Shown one piece after another: positions 1-11,528 of a DNA stretch of 64,000 bases. The notes under the pieces are model-generated. The model made no database searches. It had not been told where the DNA came from and was given only the letters and a program-made list of their open reading frames with translations. Source of the stretch: Dendrolimus kikuchii (taxonomy: Eukaryota > Arthropoda > Insecta > Lepidoptera > Lasiocampidae). Both the position numbers and the translations under genes were made by a program. The stretch lies in the NCBI GenBank assembly GCA_019925095.2, contig CM034398.1:4789001-4853000 (forward strand), written 5' to 3'. Every line of letters begins with the position of its first letter. Within the stretch, counting starts at the first letter, position 1.

Positions 1-74
1 CAAAGTAGTGATTTTTACAAAGTAGGTTCTTAAGCCACTTAGAAAGTTTGAACATGTTTAAGGTTTATACTTAA

Positions 75-860
75 CTAGCTGTGCCCGCGACGATGTCCGC
101 GTGGAATTTGCTTTCAAAACCCTCCGATTTTGAAACATTCTTCATTGGTGCTCCGCTCCTATTGGTCTTAGAGTGATGATATATAGCTTATAGCCTTCCT
201 CGATAAATGGGCTATCCAACACTGAAAGAATTTTTCAAATGAGACCAGTAAGTAGTTCCTGAGATTAGCGCGTTCAATCAAATAATATATTAGTATATTT
301 GGCTACAACATTAATACTTACATTTTAAATATCGCGATATCTTTTGAATGAAACGTCCGAATTGAATAATTCAAAAAGTTCTAGAAAGGTATTAAATTCG
401 TCTTAAATATGGAGTAATTTATTTTGATAAGGATTAATACCAAGGTACAAAATAAAGAGTTTTTGAAGCGACGACATTTTAATTATTTAAAAAAATAAAA
501 GAAAACACTTATTGTGAGATAACTACAATAGTTAGACATATGGTTACGTGATATTTTTTGTAGACAATTATATGTTCTGCAAAGTGGTAGTACATTGTTT
601 TGTTCTATAATCAATAGTTTTCGCATCGCACGCCGTGTAAGGATTTTTTCGGGTCATTTTTTTACACCTTGGGTTACATTATTGGACTTTTAGTAAGGAT
701 CCCTAATTTTTTTGTAAATATAATATAGCCTATAGCCTTCCTCGATAAGTGTACTATACAACACTGAAAGAATTTTTCAAATCGGACCAGCGGTTCCTGA
801 GATTAGCGCGCTTAAACCAACAAACAAACAAACTCTTCAGCTCTATAATATTAGTATAGA
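75..860 (-). mobile_element. Helitron-like non-autonomous element (family H1)
   Basis: Read on the minus strand this starts with TC (859-860), just after an A, in the motif TCTATACTAATATTATA. It ends in GTGCCCGCG...CAGCTAG at 75 followed by T: the 5'-TC, 3'-CTAG and A/T insertion site of Helitrons. A block containing 'tagccttcctcgataa' occurs twice (about 185-275 and 725-815), so this copy is composite or contains a partial second copy. No coding capacity is visible. The related copy at 20331-20585 is cleaner. Assignment to the lepidopteran Lep1-type family is inference. Confidence 0.7.
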
Positions 861-959
861 TATAGATAAAAATATAGTAATAAGATCAATTACATTACCT
901 AATCATTTGGGTTAGAAACTTGAACCATTTACAGATTTATTACAATGACTTTATAAATT

Positions 960-1125
960 CTCCCATAGTCCCTCCCTCAAGACTATAAGTAGAATACTGA
1001 GCCTAGGTCACCATCTTGTACGGGTAAGGTTCCTAGAAGGCTGGCTATGTTTCCTCGCTGGATCGTCATGGTGATCCGTTGTCCGAGGTAGGCACCAGCC
1101 CTCTGATCACCTGAAAAGTCAATGA
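960..1125. repeat. Dispersed repeat family X, copy 1
   Basis: A segment with 'gactataagtagaatactga' followed by 'gcctaggtcacc' and a 'ctggctatgtttcc' block recurs at 52750-52870, and in diverged inverted form at about 48300-48415. Three copies in 64 kb show that it is interspersed. No open frame or terminal structure is clear, so the class is unknown; a retroposon or LINE 3' region is most likely. Confidence 0.55.
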
Positions 1126-1254
1126 GTCATCATTCTGGCTGATTCATCCAAATTGATATACAAAAGTGAACTTCAGCTTTAGGGTTCCGTTTTTGCTAAT
1201 ATAGTTTCGCTAATACTTTAATACCCTAGGAAACCTGATCTTGCCAATTACTGG

Positions 1255-1578
1255 CTCCTAGCTCCGACAGGTCTGCCTCTACTCTGTCCTTGCAGCGATA
1301 TTTAGGACGGCCGACCGGACGTCGACCTACCGACCGTCCCAAATATGCTTTCCTCACGCTGCGATCCTCTCCCATCCGTTCTACGTGACGTTAGGCTCGG
1401 TCACGAGATTCTCAATTTCGAGGTTACTTCGGACCCTCCAGCTACCATCCTCTCTTTTTATCGGACCCAGAATCTTACGGAGAACCTTCCTTTCCGCTAC
1501 TAAAAGCTGGTTCTCCTCCTCGAGGGTAAGCTTCCAAGCTTCGCACCCATACATCAGGATGGGCCGTATGACGGGCCA
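1255..1578 (-). pseudogene. LINE reverse transcriptase C-terminal relic
   Basis: The minus strand reads a YGCEAW motif, then ERKVLRKILGP and a region rich in basic residues, interrupted by stops further on. This is the usual region just after the polymerase domain of RTE/CR1-like non-LTR retrotransposons. The rest of the element is missing, so it is a dead fragment. The clade cannot be fixed from this piece alone. Confidence 0.65.
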
Positions 1579-1639
1579 AGACCCACTTTGGGTCGCTGAG
1601 CCAACGGAGTTAATAAGTAAACCTGATCTTAGTTCCTAG

Positions 1640-2760
1640 TAGCACAGTAAATTTTGAACATGAAAAGGGGTAGCAAACAAATTTGGCCAGAATCGGGACA
1701 CATAAAATATATCTAAATGGTGATTTAAATGTAAAACATGCCATTATCAACCGCGTAGCCGGTGGTCCGGTCATTGGGTGCACGACCAGCGCATTTATGC
1801 CGTACACAATTTCTATTTACAACAATTGGCTATTCCATGAATTGGGTATTGCTTAGATACTATATTTAAGCCTTTTCCAAGATTCTGTTAGACATTTGAA
1901 ACGCGAATGCTTTAGTAACTAACCCTTCATTATGCCTACTTCTACAGTAGGCAGAAGAACGACGAAGAAACCCAGCAGCGCGAGTGTGTAAGAACGTTTC
2001 TATTGCGCACTGTGGGGATTTTTTAAAATAAGAATTCCTCCCTCCGTATGAACGGGATTGATTGTCCGGGCTTTGTGCTTTTTAGGGCTTGTGTCCTTTT
2101 TTATGTTTTTATTTTTCCTTTTTCTCTCTTTTTTTCTTTTTTATCTTATTCTTTTTACATTTTATTTAACCTTTTTAAAATAGGTTTTCTAATGTCTTAA
2201 TTTCTTCCTTCTAATTTTTACAATGTTTTTTCGAATATTCTTAATATTGCACTGTGGGGATTTGGAATGGGCTTCCTCTGTTTTCTTTCCTACAGAGCTA
2301 CGAAATGGGGTTTTTTAAAAAATGTCTCATAAAATTTCTTGGAGACCGGCAGCGCGTTGGTAACATCTCTATTGCAATCGTCCATAGACGACGGTAGCAA
2401 ACAGCTTTTCATCAGGAGGGCCTGTACACTTGTACAGGTCAGCATGTACTCCAGCTATAATAAAACAGTAAACATTACATCGATTCTTGTTTTATTTGCT
2501 TTTTGATAATCTCTGTATTGTTTTTGTCCTGAATAAAATATATCTTTCTTTCTTCATTTTACTACTGTTGCTGCCTTACGCTCTCCTCACTGTCGATTTT
2601 TGTGCGGGGATCAAAAGACCGGTAGTGCGGAAATTATTTACGTCAGAACGAGCAGGGAGTATCATAGGATAACAAGTTTTGGTAATACGTTGCCGTTTCC
2701 AGGCAAATATTTATTGGGCTGCTCATATTATTATATATAGAGTTTATATATCATCTTCTA
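1640..2760. other. No gene recognised; retroposon-like tail at 2335-2440
   Basis: AT-rich sequence with a long T-rich tract (2095-2165). At about 2335-2440 a block (gaccggcagcgcg...cgtccatagacgacgg...cttttcatcagg) resembles the 3' tail shared by retroposon A and its LINE partner, which suggests another member of that tail group. Short ORFs here have no recognisable domain. Confidence 0.4.
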
Positions 2761-2761
2761 A

Positions 2762-2875
2762 ATACAAAAAAGCCGGCCTTAATTGGTGTCAAATAGCTCA
2801 GGGCAGAGACAACCGGGCGTCTTTGGAGGAAGCCTTCACCTAACCGGGGTTCTTAGATAAAAATGAAACTAACAA
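2762..2875 (+). pseudogene. Possible LINE ORF2 tail
   Basis: A short plus-strand stretch reads WCQIAQGRDNRASLEEAF followed by a stop, like the last residues of insect LINE ORF2 proteins (an Arg-Asp...W/S..L.EAF pattern). It is too short to assign to a clade and may be chance. Confidence 0.3.
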
Positions 2876-4520
2876 CAATACTAAAAATTAATTTATCGAA
2901 ATTTAACGATTTGTCATCAAAATTTAACCTTGACATTTTTTTAACTAAGCCCAACACTTTTAAAACTATAATGCATAAAGATGTATTCGACATATACTAA
3001 TTTTTTTTAATGCGGCCTGCATTTTGGGCACGCTCTCCGCCGACAGCGATTTGGAATCAATTTTTTACTAATAGATTTATGTTATTTTGTAAGTATAGTT
3101 TTATTTATAGTATAGTTTAGGTTATATATTTGATTAATATAAGGAGATAATTTCCAATGTACATTTTTACCCAAACTGCAGATTATCCTCAATTCTTTCC
3201 ATTGCGGCATAATGTATTACGTACTATGCTTCATTCTACAGATTTTTTCCTTAAATAAATACATTAAATACGTATCCTAAGCTACTTACCTAGGTAAGCA
3301 CATATATATATGTTAAGGTTTCTAATTAGTAATGTCTTTATTGATACCAACTCAATTTATATGTGTGTTTGTTTGTAAGCCTTACCAAAATAAATAAATA
3401 ATAATAAAAATTAACTTTACTGACTTATTAACATAGTCAGAATTGATACAGATTGTAAAAATGTAACAAATATAACGCTTTTTAATCATTCATTTATTTA
3501 TATTTATATATGATCTTATCTAGTACCCGGATTTTGAAACTTACCCCTTTACTAAAAACAATATTATTCACTGAGAAAAAAGTATTTTTATTTAAATAGA
3601 AGTATAATACGAGTATGGCTACGTTGCATTGGGGACTTACAATCGTAAACCCAAGTGGAACGGCTATTCGACCCACCTCTTCACATGGGTCGTTGTGAGC
3701 GTTGTGTGATCGAAAATGATGACGTAATTAGTGACGTTTTTGCCACGTCCACAACGACCGCGGTCGCCTTGTGGAACGGCTAACGGAGCATTTTGGGCGT
3801 TGTGAGCTACTAATGGAACGCGCTGTAGAAGTATAATACGAGTATGTGTAAACATTTGCAAAGAAAGTGCGTGAGTATTCTACTTATATAGGTATTCTAT
3901 TATACGCACTCGGCATTTTGCCAATGTCACAGTTAATTAAAAAATGACAGGTGAACAAAAATTAATAAAACTATCAAATAAAAAATCTTGATGGGATTCG
4001 TGAGTGTGTGAGTAAAAAATGGCCGCAAATTTTCTGTCAACTTGACATTTCGTTCCGTTACTCTCACAGCGTCATGGCATGATTGCAATCTAATTCGTGC
4101 CGGAATTAGAAATTAAATAAATAAAAAATAATTATTTCTCGAAACTTGTTGCTACTAACACGATTGTAACAGGAAATATTTAACAAAAACTGACAATGTG
4201 TTTTTGCAATTGACGTTACGTTTCAATTGCTTTAAACAGCATCCCATTTGATTCTAAGTTTGAAATAAAATTAAAAAATATTATGGACATTGATGTTAAT
4301 GTTTCAATTTTATAAAATTTGTTTTGTTTTTATATTCAATGCTGTTATTAGACGGATCAACATTGAATTGACTTATTGAAAGACGCGGAACTGAGAGGAA
4401 ATAATAACATAGAATGACTTTTATATTTACAGGGATCACTTTAATTGCTTCATACAAATTCAAAGACAGATTTTTTCATTTCTTCTTTTTTTCATTTCTG
4501 TCATAAAAATTGCATCAATT
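2876..4520. other. AT-rich DNA without recognised genes
   Basis: Apart from the 229-bp unit flanked by direct repeats (3597-3846), nothing recognisable is seen. ORFs of 60-65 codons in this stretch have no domain or codon signal. Confidence 0.5.
3597..3846. repeat. 229-bp unit flanked by perfect 21-bp direct repeats
   Basis: The 21-mer starting tagaagtataatacgagta occurs at 3597-3617 and again at 3826-3846. Between them lies about 208 bp that is more GC-rich than the surroundings (for example acaacgaccgcggtcgcc). Either an inserted element has made a long target-site duplication, or this is a short tandem duplication. No terminal inverted repeat or poly(A) is evident. Confidence 0.6.
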
Positions 4521-4524
4521 TTTT

Positions 4525-4793
4525 TTAAGTTTATGGCTTGGCAACTAGGCCTTTAATCCAGGCGGAATTGTATTTTAGGCTATAATGGACGCCGTATAAC
4601 GGAGTTCTTCTGAAAACTCGAAAGGCCACATTTGACTATACAGTTCACATTTCTCATAAAAATACATAATTACTACTCAAAAACTATCAATATCCTACAA
4701 CTATTGTTCATTTTAGCGTGATTTTACAGATTTTTAGAAAATAAAACTGCACAGCACAACGTCCCCTTTCAGTTCCCGCCAAAAACTCCAATT
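4525..4793 (+). repeat. Dispersed repeat family F, copy 1
   Basis: From 'ttatggcttggcaactaggc' to 'cagttcccgccaaaaactcc' this matches 31617-31922 over most of its length, including 'actcaaaaactatcaatatc' and 'aaataaaactgc'. The shared right edge marks an interspersed element of unknown class with no coding capacity. Confidence 0.65.
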
Positions 4794-5123
4794 GCATCAA
4801 TCTTTTTACTGTTGTACAGATTAGATTTTATATTTAGCCAGGAATATAATAGGCTTCTGCAAGAAATAAAGTCTAATATTCACTACCCTTTTTTCTCGTA
4901 TAAATTCTATTCAGCCAGTTAACTATTAGCATATTATATGAATAAAGAACTGCAGGTAGCCGCGTAACGCTCAGGGCATGGTCAGGATTTACAAAGCTAA
5001 TGTTTATTCAACCCTTAATTGCAGTGGCCAATAAAACCGTCCAAGACCCATTACTATTCTTTATAGTTATGGTCGTATACATAAATTACTGATAGTATTT
5101 TCTTACTGTCACTTAATCATTTA

Positions 5124-6125
5124 CTAGCTGTGGCCTGCGGCACGCTTTGCTTTGTGATGTTGATATGTATTCTTAGTACTTTTCTACAAGCAGTTCTTCC
5201 GGAGTTCTTGGTCGGAACTTGAAGAGTTATGTTTTCCCCATGATCGCTCCCGTTAATGTAGGTTTTGTCAATATAGGATGGGACGCCGTCTCCTCCTTTT
5301 GTAAGCGAGTCATGCTTGCTAATGAGGAGTCAGAGCGAGGACGTGACCATACGTCCTTACTCCGCTTCCGTTAAAGGAGGACGTGTCGGTGTTGGAGGGC
5401 AAGCCTAGACCTTCGGCCGCCGTGAGCTTCCCTGGGGAAAGGGTGTTCCGTGTTCCACGCGCACTCACCTCTCCTCCCGAGGGGAGCGTTGCAGACTGCC
5501 CCACGCAATGAGAGATTGAAGACGCCGAGGGAGTGGTTCCTCTGGCAATGGATGCGGCTTTAGGGTCACTGCCTGCCAGGGCTCACGGAGGGACTATGCT
5601 GTGTACTCGTGGCCTTGGCATAAGCGCGAAGGATGGAATCCGGAACGCAGAGGTGTTAAAACACCTCTGCGCTACAGAACACCCACTAAAGTGGGTATTC
5701 CTGACCGCTGGCGAATTCCACACACCGACTGCGATTTCCCGCGCGGCTGAAGGTGCTCAATCGGATTTTCCCTCCTTAAAAAAATGTTGTCAATCCATTA
5801 AAGGTTTTTCCTATCCCTCGGGAACATTTTTGATGAATACCCGTAACACCATCTAGCGAAGTTGGAACTAACCACGAGAGCAACATATTAAAGTTATGTT
5901 GTCATTATCGTTGCTACGACGATGTATTTTTTTTAATTAATTCCAACAGTGGAGCCAATAAAACGCAAATACAGCGACATCTTTTCGTCTATCCTTCGGG
6001 AACAGTATCCTCTTCTGGATGTAACCCTATGTTCTTTTCTACATTCCAGATAACGTGTATACGACAAGTTTCGTGACGATCGGTTGAGTAGTTAAGGCGT
6101 GAAAACGTAACAAACAAACAAAGTC
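5124..6125 (-). mobile_element. Helitron-like element with GC-rich insert
   Basis: The left edge reads tta|ctagctgtggcc, which on the minus strand is a Helitron 3' end (CTAG then T). The right part (about 6055-6115) has the 'cgatcggttgagtagtt...aacaaacaaacaaa' block typical of these elements. Between about 5280 and 5880 lies GC-rich sequence not related to them (for example tcccgaggggagcgttgcag). The 107-codon ORF at 5533-5856 lies within it and has no recognised domain. The right boundary is approximate. Confidence 0.45.
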
Positions 6126-6246
6126 ACATTACTATTTTTTTGTAGCTTCTTTTTTTATAACGACAATAATATTTTTCTTTCCTTTTATTAGGTCTTTGTC
6201 TTATTGAGTATGCGCTGTTTGCTACAACTCCATTAATTCTTCGAAA

Positions 6247-6286
6247 AGTAATTGTACAACATACTTCTGTATGTTGTACAATTACT
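6247..6286. repeat. Perfect 18-bp inverted repeat (hairpin)
   Basis: agtaattgtacaacatac at 6247-6264 is followed by the loop ttct and its exact reverse complement at 6269-6286. No element boundary or flanking duplication is obvious. It could be a MITE remnant or a simple palindrome. Confidence 0.8.
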
Positions 6287-6913
6287 ATAAAATTTATTAT
6301 TATTATATATTATTATTATTTATAAAATTTATTAAAAAAAAGAGTTTGAGATAGATAAATAAGAACAAAAATAATTTTATTAGCTAGACGTGTTGTTGGG
6401 GAGTTTGTGGCCGCTTCTTCTCTTTAACAGCAATAACACGCTGCGAAGCGGTGTACATAGACTAGGAAGTAAAAATAGATTTTAACTTATACGTATGACC
6501 TTCAAAAAGTGTTCTCCAGTGGAACTTATTTTGAATAAAAACTTTTGAATTTGAATATAACCTACTATCAGTCCAGCTTCATCCGAACTGGGCCGAATAA
6601 AGCCGATCTCACCCGATACGCATCTGCCGGCGCGTGCGCACGACACAGATAATCTCAACCACCCGTAGAGCCAGATATTCTATGACCAACTTAATAAATG
6701 ACCATTAAAATATATTGTTTTGCATTGTTAGCTTCTGGTTCTCGCTTTGAACTTCTATATATGGTAACTTAAATATGAGTTTTCTTTGTTAGAGTCATGT
6801 TGGAATATAGCAGACAGATATACGATCCGCGTGATGGAAAATGATTACTGAAGTCTATGGACACACGAACAACAGAGATGCTACCGACGTCCGGACGTGG
6901 TAAGATAATAATA

Positions 6914-8192
6914 GGCTGGGGAAAAAGTCTTTTCGCATATAGTATGTATGAACTTGTAATAAGATCTCTTTGGCTATACCATTTGTATCTGGCTGGTTTT
7001 GGTATCATTAAAAAGTTTTAATTTTAAAGAAGACAATTCCAAATTCAAATTAGGAAAATGTGTGATTTTCATTTGTTTTTCTTATTGTTAAAATGTGTGA
7101 ATCTAATGAAGAAATGCGATACATTTTAAAATTTTACTACAAAAAAGGTAAAAATGCAACAAGGCGCGAAAAAAATTTGTGATGTTTATGGACCTAATGC
7201 AGTATCGGTGAGAGTAGCGCAAATTTGGTTTAAGCGTTTTCAATCCGGAAATGTTGATATCAAAGATGCACGTCGCTCTGGTCGCCCTGTTACGGACAAA
7301 ATTGAAGCCATTTTTGAAAAAGTGGAGCAAGATCGACATATTAGTAGTTACGATGTAGCTGGAGAACTGGGAATTGACCACAAAACAGTTTTGGCGCATT
7401 TGAAAAAAGCTGGGTACACAAAAAAGCTCGATATTTGGGTGCCTCATGAGCTCACTGAAAGAAACCTAATGAACCGTGTACTCATTTGTGATTCTTTATT
7501 ACGACGTAATGAAACCGAACCAGTTTTGAAGAAGCTGATAACTGGTGATGAAATGTGGATCACGTACGACAAGAACGTGCGAAAAAGATCGTGGTCAAAG
7601 GCCGGTCAGGCTTCACAGACTGGCGAAACCCGGGTTAACTCGCAACAAGGTGATGCTGTGTGTATGGTGGGATTGGAGGGGCATTATTCATTATGAGCTG
7701 TTACCGCCAGGCATGACCATCGATTTTGAACTGTACTGCGAACAACTGATGAGATTAAAGCAAAAAGTTGAGAGAAAGCGGCCGGAATTAATCAAAAGAA
7801 GGGGTGTGCTTTTTCACCACGATAACGATAACTAGATCTCACACATCTTTAGCCTCTCAGCAAAAATTACGAGACTTTGGCTGGGAGGTGTTAACGCATC
7901 CGCCGTATAGTCCTGACCTTGCACCTTCAGATTTTCACCTGTTTCGGTCTCTGCAGAATTCCTTAGGCAGTGCCAGGTTAACACCACGAGAGGACTGCCA
8001 AAACCACTTGTCGGAGTTTTTTAATCAGAAGCCCCAAAATTTTTATAGCAATGGGATCACGTCCCTACCTACAAGATGGCAAAAAGTTATCCAACAAAAT
8101 GGCACCTACATTCTTTAGTCAAATGTAAATAAATTTTATAAAAAAACCTTTTGAATTTTTATATAAAAAGCTAAGAAACTTTTTCCCCAACC
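6914..8192 (+). mobile_element. mariner-family DNA transposon (decayed)
   Basis: The left terminus (ggctggggaaaaagtctttt) and the right terminus (aactttttccccaacc) are imperfect inverted repeats, flanked by TA at 6912-6913 and 8193-8194, the canonical mariner target duplication. The element is 1279 bp, normal for a full-length mariner. It contains the broken transposase at 7093-8118. It lies downstream of the cortex 3' end. Confidence 0.93.
7093..8118 (+). pseudogene. mariner transposase, frameshifted
   Basis: The coding region starts at ATG 7093 and ends at 8118 but needs several frame changes: one near 7165, one around 7660-7700 and one near 7830, where a duplicated 'gataac' disrupts the HDN motif. 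Visible are the N-terminal helix-turn-helix DNA-binding region (IWFKRFQSGN, DARRSGRP), the first catalytic Asp in TGDEMW, the second Asp in HHDN and the third in SPDLAPSDFHLF, giving the D,D34D layout of mariner. The usual family length is about 345 residues, and the parts present add up to that. It cannot make an active enzyme but could be a substrate for a related transposase. Confidence 0.92.
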
Positions 8193-8212
8193 TAATATAT
8201 AAATAACAACAG

Positions 8213-8345
8213 TCCATAAACGCCCCACAGCTGGGCTTACCAAACGAATTTTCCATTATTTACTATGGTCTGGGTGTCTGGGATCGGCCCCAGAGTACGC
8301 CATTGTATATTATCCATAACACAAGCGTAGCTTGCTTAATTTGGT
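8213..8345 (+). repeat. tRNA-derived SINE (family C), 5'-truncated
   Basis: The block 'ttatttactatggtctgggtgtctgggatcggcccc...ttgtatattatccataacacaagc' is the reverse complement of the body of the SINEs at 25030, 56668 and 58354. The tRNA-like head is absent here, so only the 3' body is retained. It sits directly behind the mariner right end. Confidence 0.7.
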
Positions 8346-9165
8346 AATAAAGTCGAATGTAACTAGATTAAAATTTAAATATAAAAAATCACATTACCCG
8401 CAATAATTAAAACATAAGTAGAAACATTCTCTTATTAAAACTAAAAAAGGAAAGTAATATATATTGCAGAAACCATTTATAAAAAAAGTTAAAATGTTCC
8501 ACATAAGTATCAATAAGGAATACTAATTAAAGTCAATCCAATATCATTAGTCGATTAAACACATTGCAATACTGCATGTCCATAATATTTAGTACTCGGT
8601 ACTGGGAATAGTACGATTTAGTACTGGTTCCATTACTAAAATAGTAACGTACTGTATATAACACGATCGTTGTAAAGATCTATGATTTCGCTTTGTAATG
8701 CCGCTGTGAGTTGTAGGGTTGTCAATTATTTGTTTATTTGTAAGGTTCTGTACTACATACTACTTTGAAAGTCGTGTAAATAGCCTTCGGAGGCACGAAG
8801 GCCACTAAGCCATTAATATACCACCAGAAATCACAGATGGCGAATCAAACCTGTACTCGGAAATGGCCATAGAATGGCAATAGTTACTTAAGTGGCAGAC
8901 GAAGCCAACGCGAAGCCCGCAAAGGTCATCGGACGCAGCGGATTGGCCAACGAGAGCTGTTAAGAGGCTACTGTTATGTGGGAGGCTCCAACGGGTTCAA
9001 ACGCGGCCACTAACAAAATTGTTATCTATAACATTATAAAATTTTAAACATGCCCATGTTTGTACATTGAAATTTATGCCGCTCCTCCACGCGGCCGTAA
9101 CGCTTTTTCGTGACAGAAAAATTCTAAGACCCAGTTTCACTTTAAAAAAAAACAACAGGAATAGA
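8346..9165. other. No gene recognised
   Basis: AT-rich to 8760, then a stretch around 8760-9000 with 'cttcggaggcacgaaggcc' and other moderately GC-rich sequence that I cannot place. No host exon, RNA gene or clear element boundary is seen. Confidence 0.4.
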
Positions 9166-9490
9166 CTACATAAACAATGGAGAACACTGTTTACACTGTA
9201 TGTCGGTTTGTCTGTTTGTTCGGGATTCACGTAAAAAATACTAGGCCGATTTCAATGCGGTTTTCTCTGATGGATAGCAAATTCTTAGACTTAAAATCTG
9301 CGCTACTTTTTATCCTGGGAACCCCGCGGGAATCTTTTCTGGAGCGGTTTGAGTTGTTCACGTGCATAAAAATGAACTTATTCCGACACAGTTTTTAGTA
9401 AGGGTAGCTTACATTCTACATTTGAATGCTGCGGTACTTTGTATCAAAGGAATCCCGCAGGAATTTCAAGTCAAGCGTGGATGAAGTCGC
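9166..9490 (+). repeat. Helitron-like fragment (family H4)
   Basis: The region starts with 'tggagaacactg' and carries 'gggattcacgtaaaaaatac...ccgatttcaatgcggtttt', closely related in reverse to 48860-49240 and 52910-53320. It has no coding capacity. A CTAG terminus is not seen at its right end, so this copy is truncated or diverged. Confidence 0.5.
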
Positions 9491-10085
9491 GGGAATATCC
9501 TAGTTTACATATAAAAAAAACAAGCATTAAAATAACACGTAATCATCTTATTTTTAAAATGTCATGACAAAACTAATTTTAATTACTGTTTGAACAATAA
9601 TAAATGCACCGTTTGCCTTGTTTTACTTCTATTAATTTATGACGTCATAAGTAACCTTTTACAAAATATCGAGCCTGTTATGTAAGAACATCATAAGCGA
9701 CTTATATAAAAATTTTACAGGAGAGCTACTTTATAAATTATTCGTTAATACATTACTAAAAACCTATTCAATTTTTGTATATTCATAATGTTGCCATTAT
9801 AGGCTTCTATCCTTGGATCAAAGACGTACAGTTTTAGATATGTCATTGATTTTTGATATATTTCACAGCCGTGTTGACTGTCCTGAGCTGTCTCGAAATT
9901 GGCATATAATGTACCTAGATACCGTGCTCGTCATACATCTTTGCTGAATGTTCCTTGTAATTCTACCGACTACTCTCAAAATTCTTTGTTTCCTCGTATG
10001 GCTCCCAGTTATAATACAAAATTATGTAAAATTGATCGGTTTTAAAATTTAAAAGTAACATTATTAATGACGTAACGTTAGGTAA
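9491..10085. other. AT-rich DNA without recognised genes
   Basis: No domain-bearing ORF, repeat partner or RNA gene was identified here. The 160-codon minus-strand ORF that overlaps 9963-10445 is the antisense of the LINE fragment that follows. Confidence 0.4.
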
Positions 10086-10642
10086 ACTTCTAGGCGCTAA
10101 GAAACTCAGCCAGAAGGCCCAGCTCGCCATACACAACGCGGTGCTGGTACCTACGCTCACGTATGGATGCGAGAGTTGGGTATGGAAGAGAGAGCATGAA
10201 AGTAGAGTAAACGCGGTCGAGATGCGAGCACTGCGCAAAATCTGCGGAGTGACGCTCGCGGACCGCGTTCGTAATACCGAAGTAAGAAAGAGAGTTGGTC
10301 TGAAAGAGAGTGTCGGGGTGAAGGTAAGGAAAGGAATGCTCCGGTGGTTCGGGCATGTGGAAAGAATGCATGATGAAAGAATGACTAAACAGATATACAA
10401 TGCAAAAGTGGATGGATGCAGAAGTCGTGGAAGGCCACGACACACCTTCCATGATCAAATTGATCGTGTACTAGCAGAAGGTGATGTCAGGAGCCTTAAG
10501 AACAGACGAGCTTGCATGACAAGAGTTATGAATGTCAAAGAGGCAAGTGAGGTGTGTAAGAATAAGCCTAAATGGCACTCTGTTGTTCGTGCCTACCCCA
10601 CAAGGGAACTGGCGTGAAGTTATGTATGTATGTGTATGTATT
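10086..10642 (+). pseudogene. LINE (family L1a) ORF2 C-terminus with tetranucleotide tail
   Basis: An open frame of about 175 codons ends at 10617 and carries TYGCESWVWKRE, EMRALRKICGV, a GMLRWFGHVERM block and RSRGRPRHTF. This is the part after the polymerase domain of RTE-like non-LTR retrotransposons. The stop is followed at once by 'agttatgtatgtatgtg', a TATG-type microsatellite acting as the 3' tail. It is the longest of six 5'-truncated copies in the window (others near 25949, 29885, 45185, 47863, 63346). The frame is open here, so the insertion is fairly young, but no catalytic domain remains. Confidence 0.85.
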
Positions 10643-11375
10643 ATTAATGACTTGCTGAATGTTGCATAACACAACCCGACTTTTAATTTCATATTAACAT
10701 TTGCTTTGTAAAAATGTTACTAGAGTGGTAGGAAAACTTGTCTTTGGTCTTACTTTTTATTGTAAACGATCTTATATTATATTTGTGTATTCGCTGTTGG
10801 TTTTGTCAATAAATAAATTATCGCAGATTAGACGGAAGGTTCTAAATTATTTTAGCTGTATGTTATAATAAAAAAACTGCAATATATGTAATCTGTCTCT
10901 CACGACGTTTTTCCATAACAGGTTCAATATATTAGGCTGCGACGTTTTGTAACATGATAAAAATCATATTTCTCTAGATGAAGTTTAGCAAGATTATAGT
11001 TTAAAAGCTCGTTTAGGTTTATTTGAATCCTTGTTTGGTACATACCGTGTGATTCATAATTGAAGCACACTTGTAGTCTAACATTATAGATATTTATATA
11101 AAATAGTAAGTAATATCCAATCACAATGCAAGCTTTTGATTGTTCGACTCATTCAATTTTATTGTTATGACAGCCCTAACTTACAGTGCAACGAATGGAG
11201 GACGAGCTTTGTTCAATATTTTGATAGACTTAGGAAGTAAGTTAGACAGAGCACTAAGCTGATTTTAGTCGGTTTCTTTCTGTTTCTTAATTTGTACGAG
11301 TAAACCAAAGTGATTTTTTTATAAATTTATTTGGAAAGAAAACAGTATTGTTCAGTGTTACAACTCTTATACATA
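10643..11375. other. AT-rich DNA without recognised genes
   Basis: No ORF with a domain, no RNA gene and no repeat partner were recognised. Confidence 0.4.
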
Positions 11376-11528
11376 TTTTGTTTACTGCTGAAGCAACAGC
11401 AGACAGGCTGACGGCCTAACTGTGATGGAAAGTAGGTGGTGCTGCCAATGACCTGCCGGCCTTGAAGGACAAACTGAAACCTGGCCACTGATGCCGGAAC
11501 ACAACTCAAAGTTGTTATGGCAACTAGA
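11376..11528 (-). repeat. Retroposon A copy, truncated
   Basis: The plus strand reads actgctgaagcaacagcaga...cggaacacaactcaaagttg, that is, retroposon A with its poly(A) end to the left (sense strand minus). Both the head and an internal part are missing. Similarity stops abruptly at 11528. Confidence 0.7.

Noticed and set aside
9963..10458. Two overlapping minus-strand ORFs of 122 and 160 codons
   Set aside because: Antisense shadows of the L1a LINE frame at 10086-10617.
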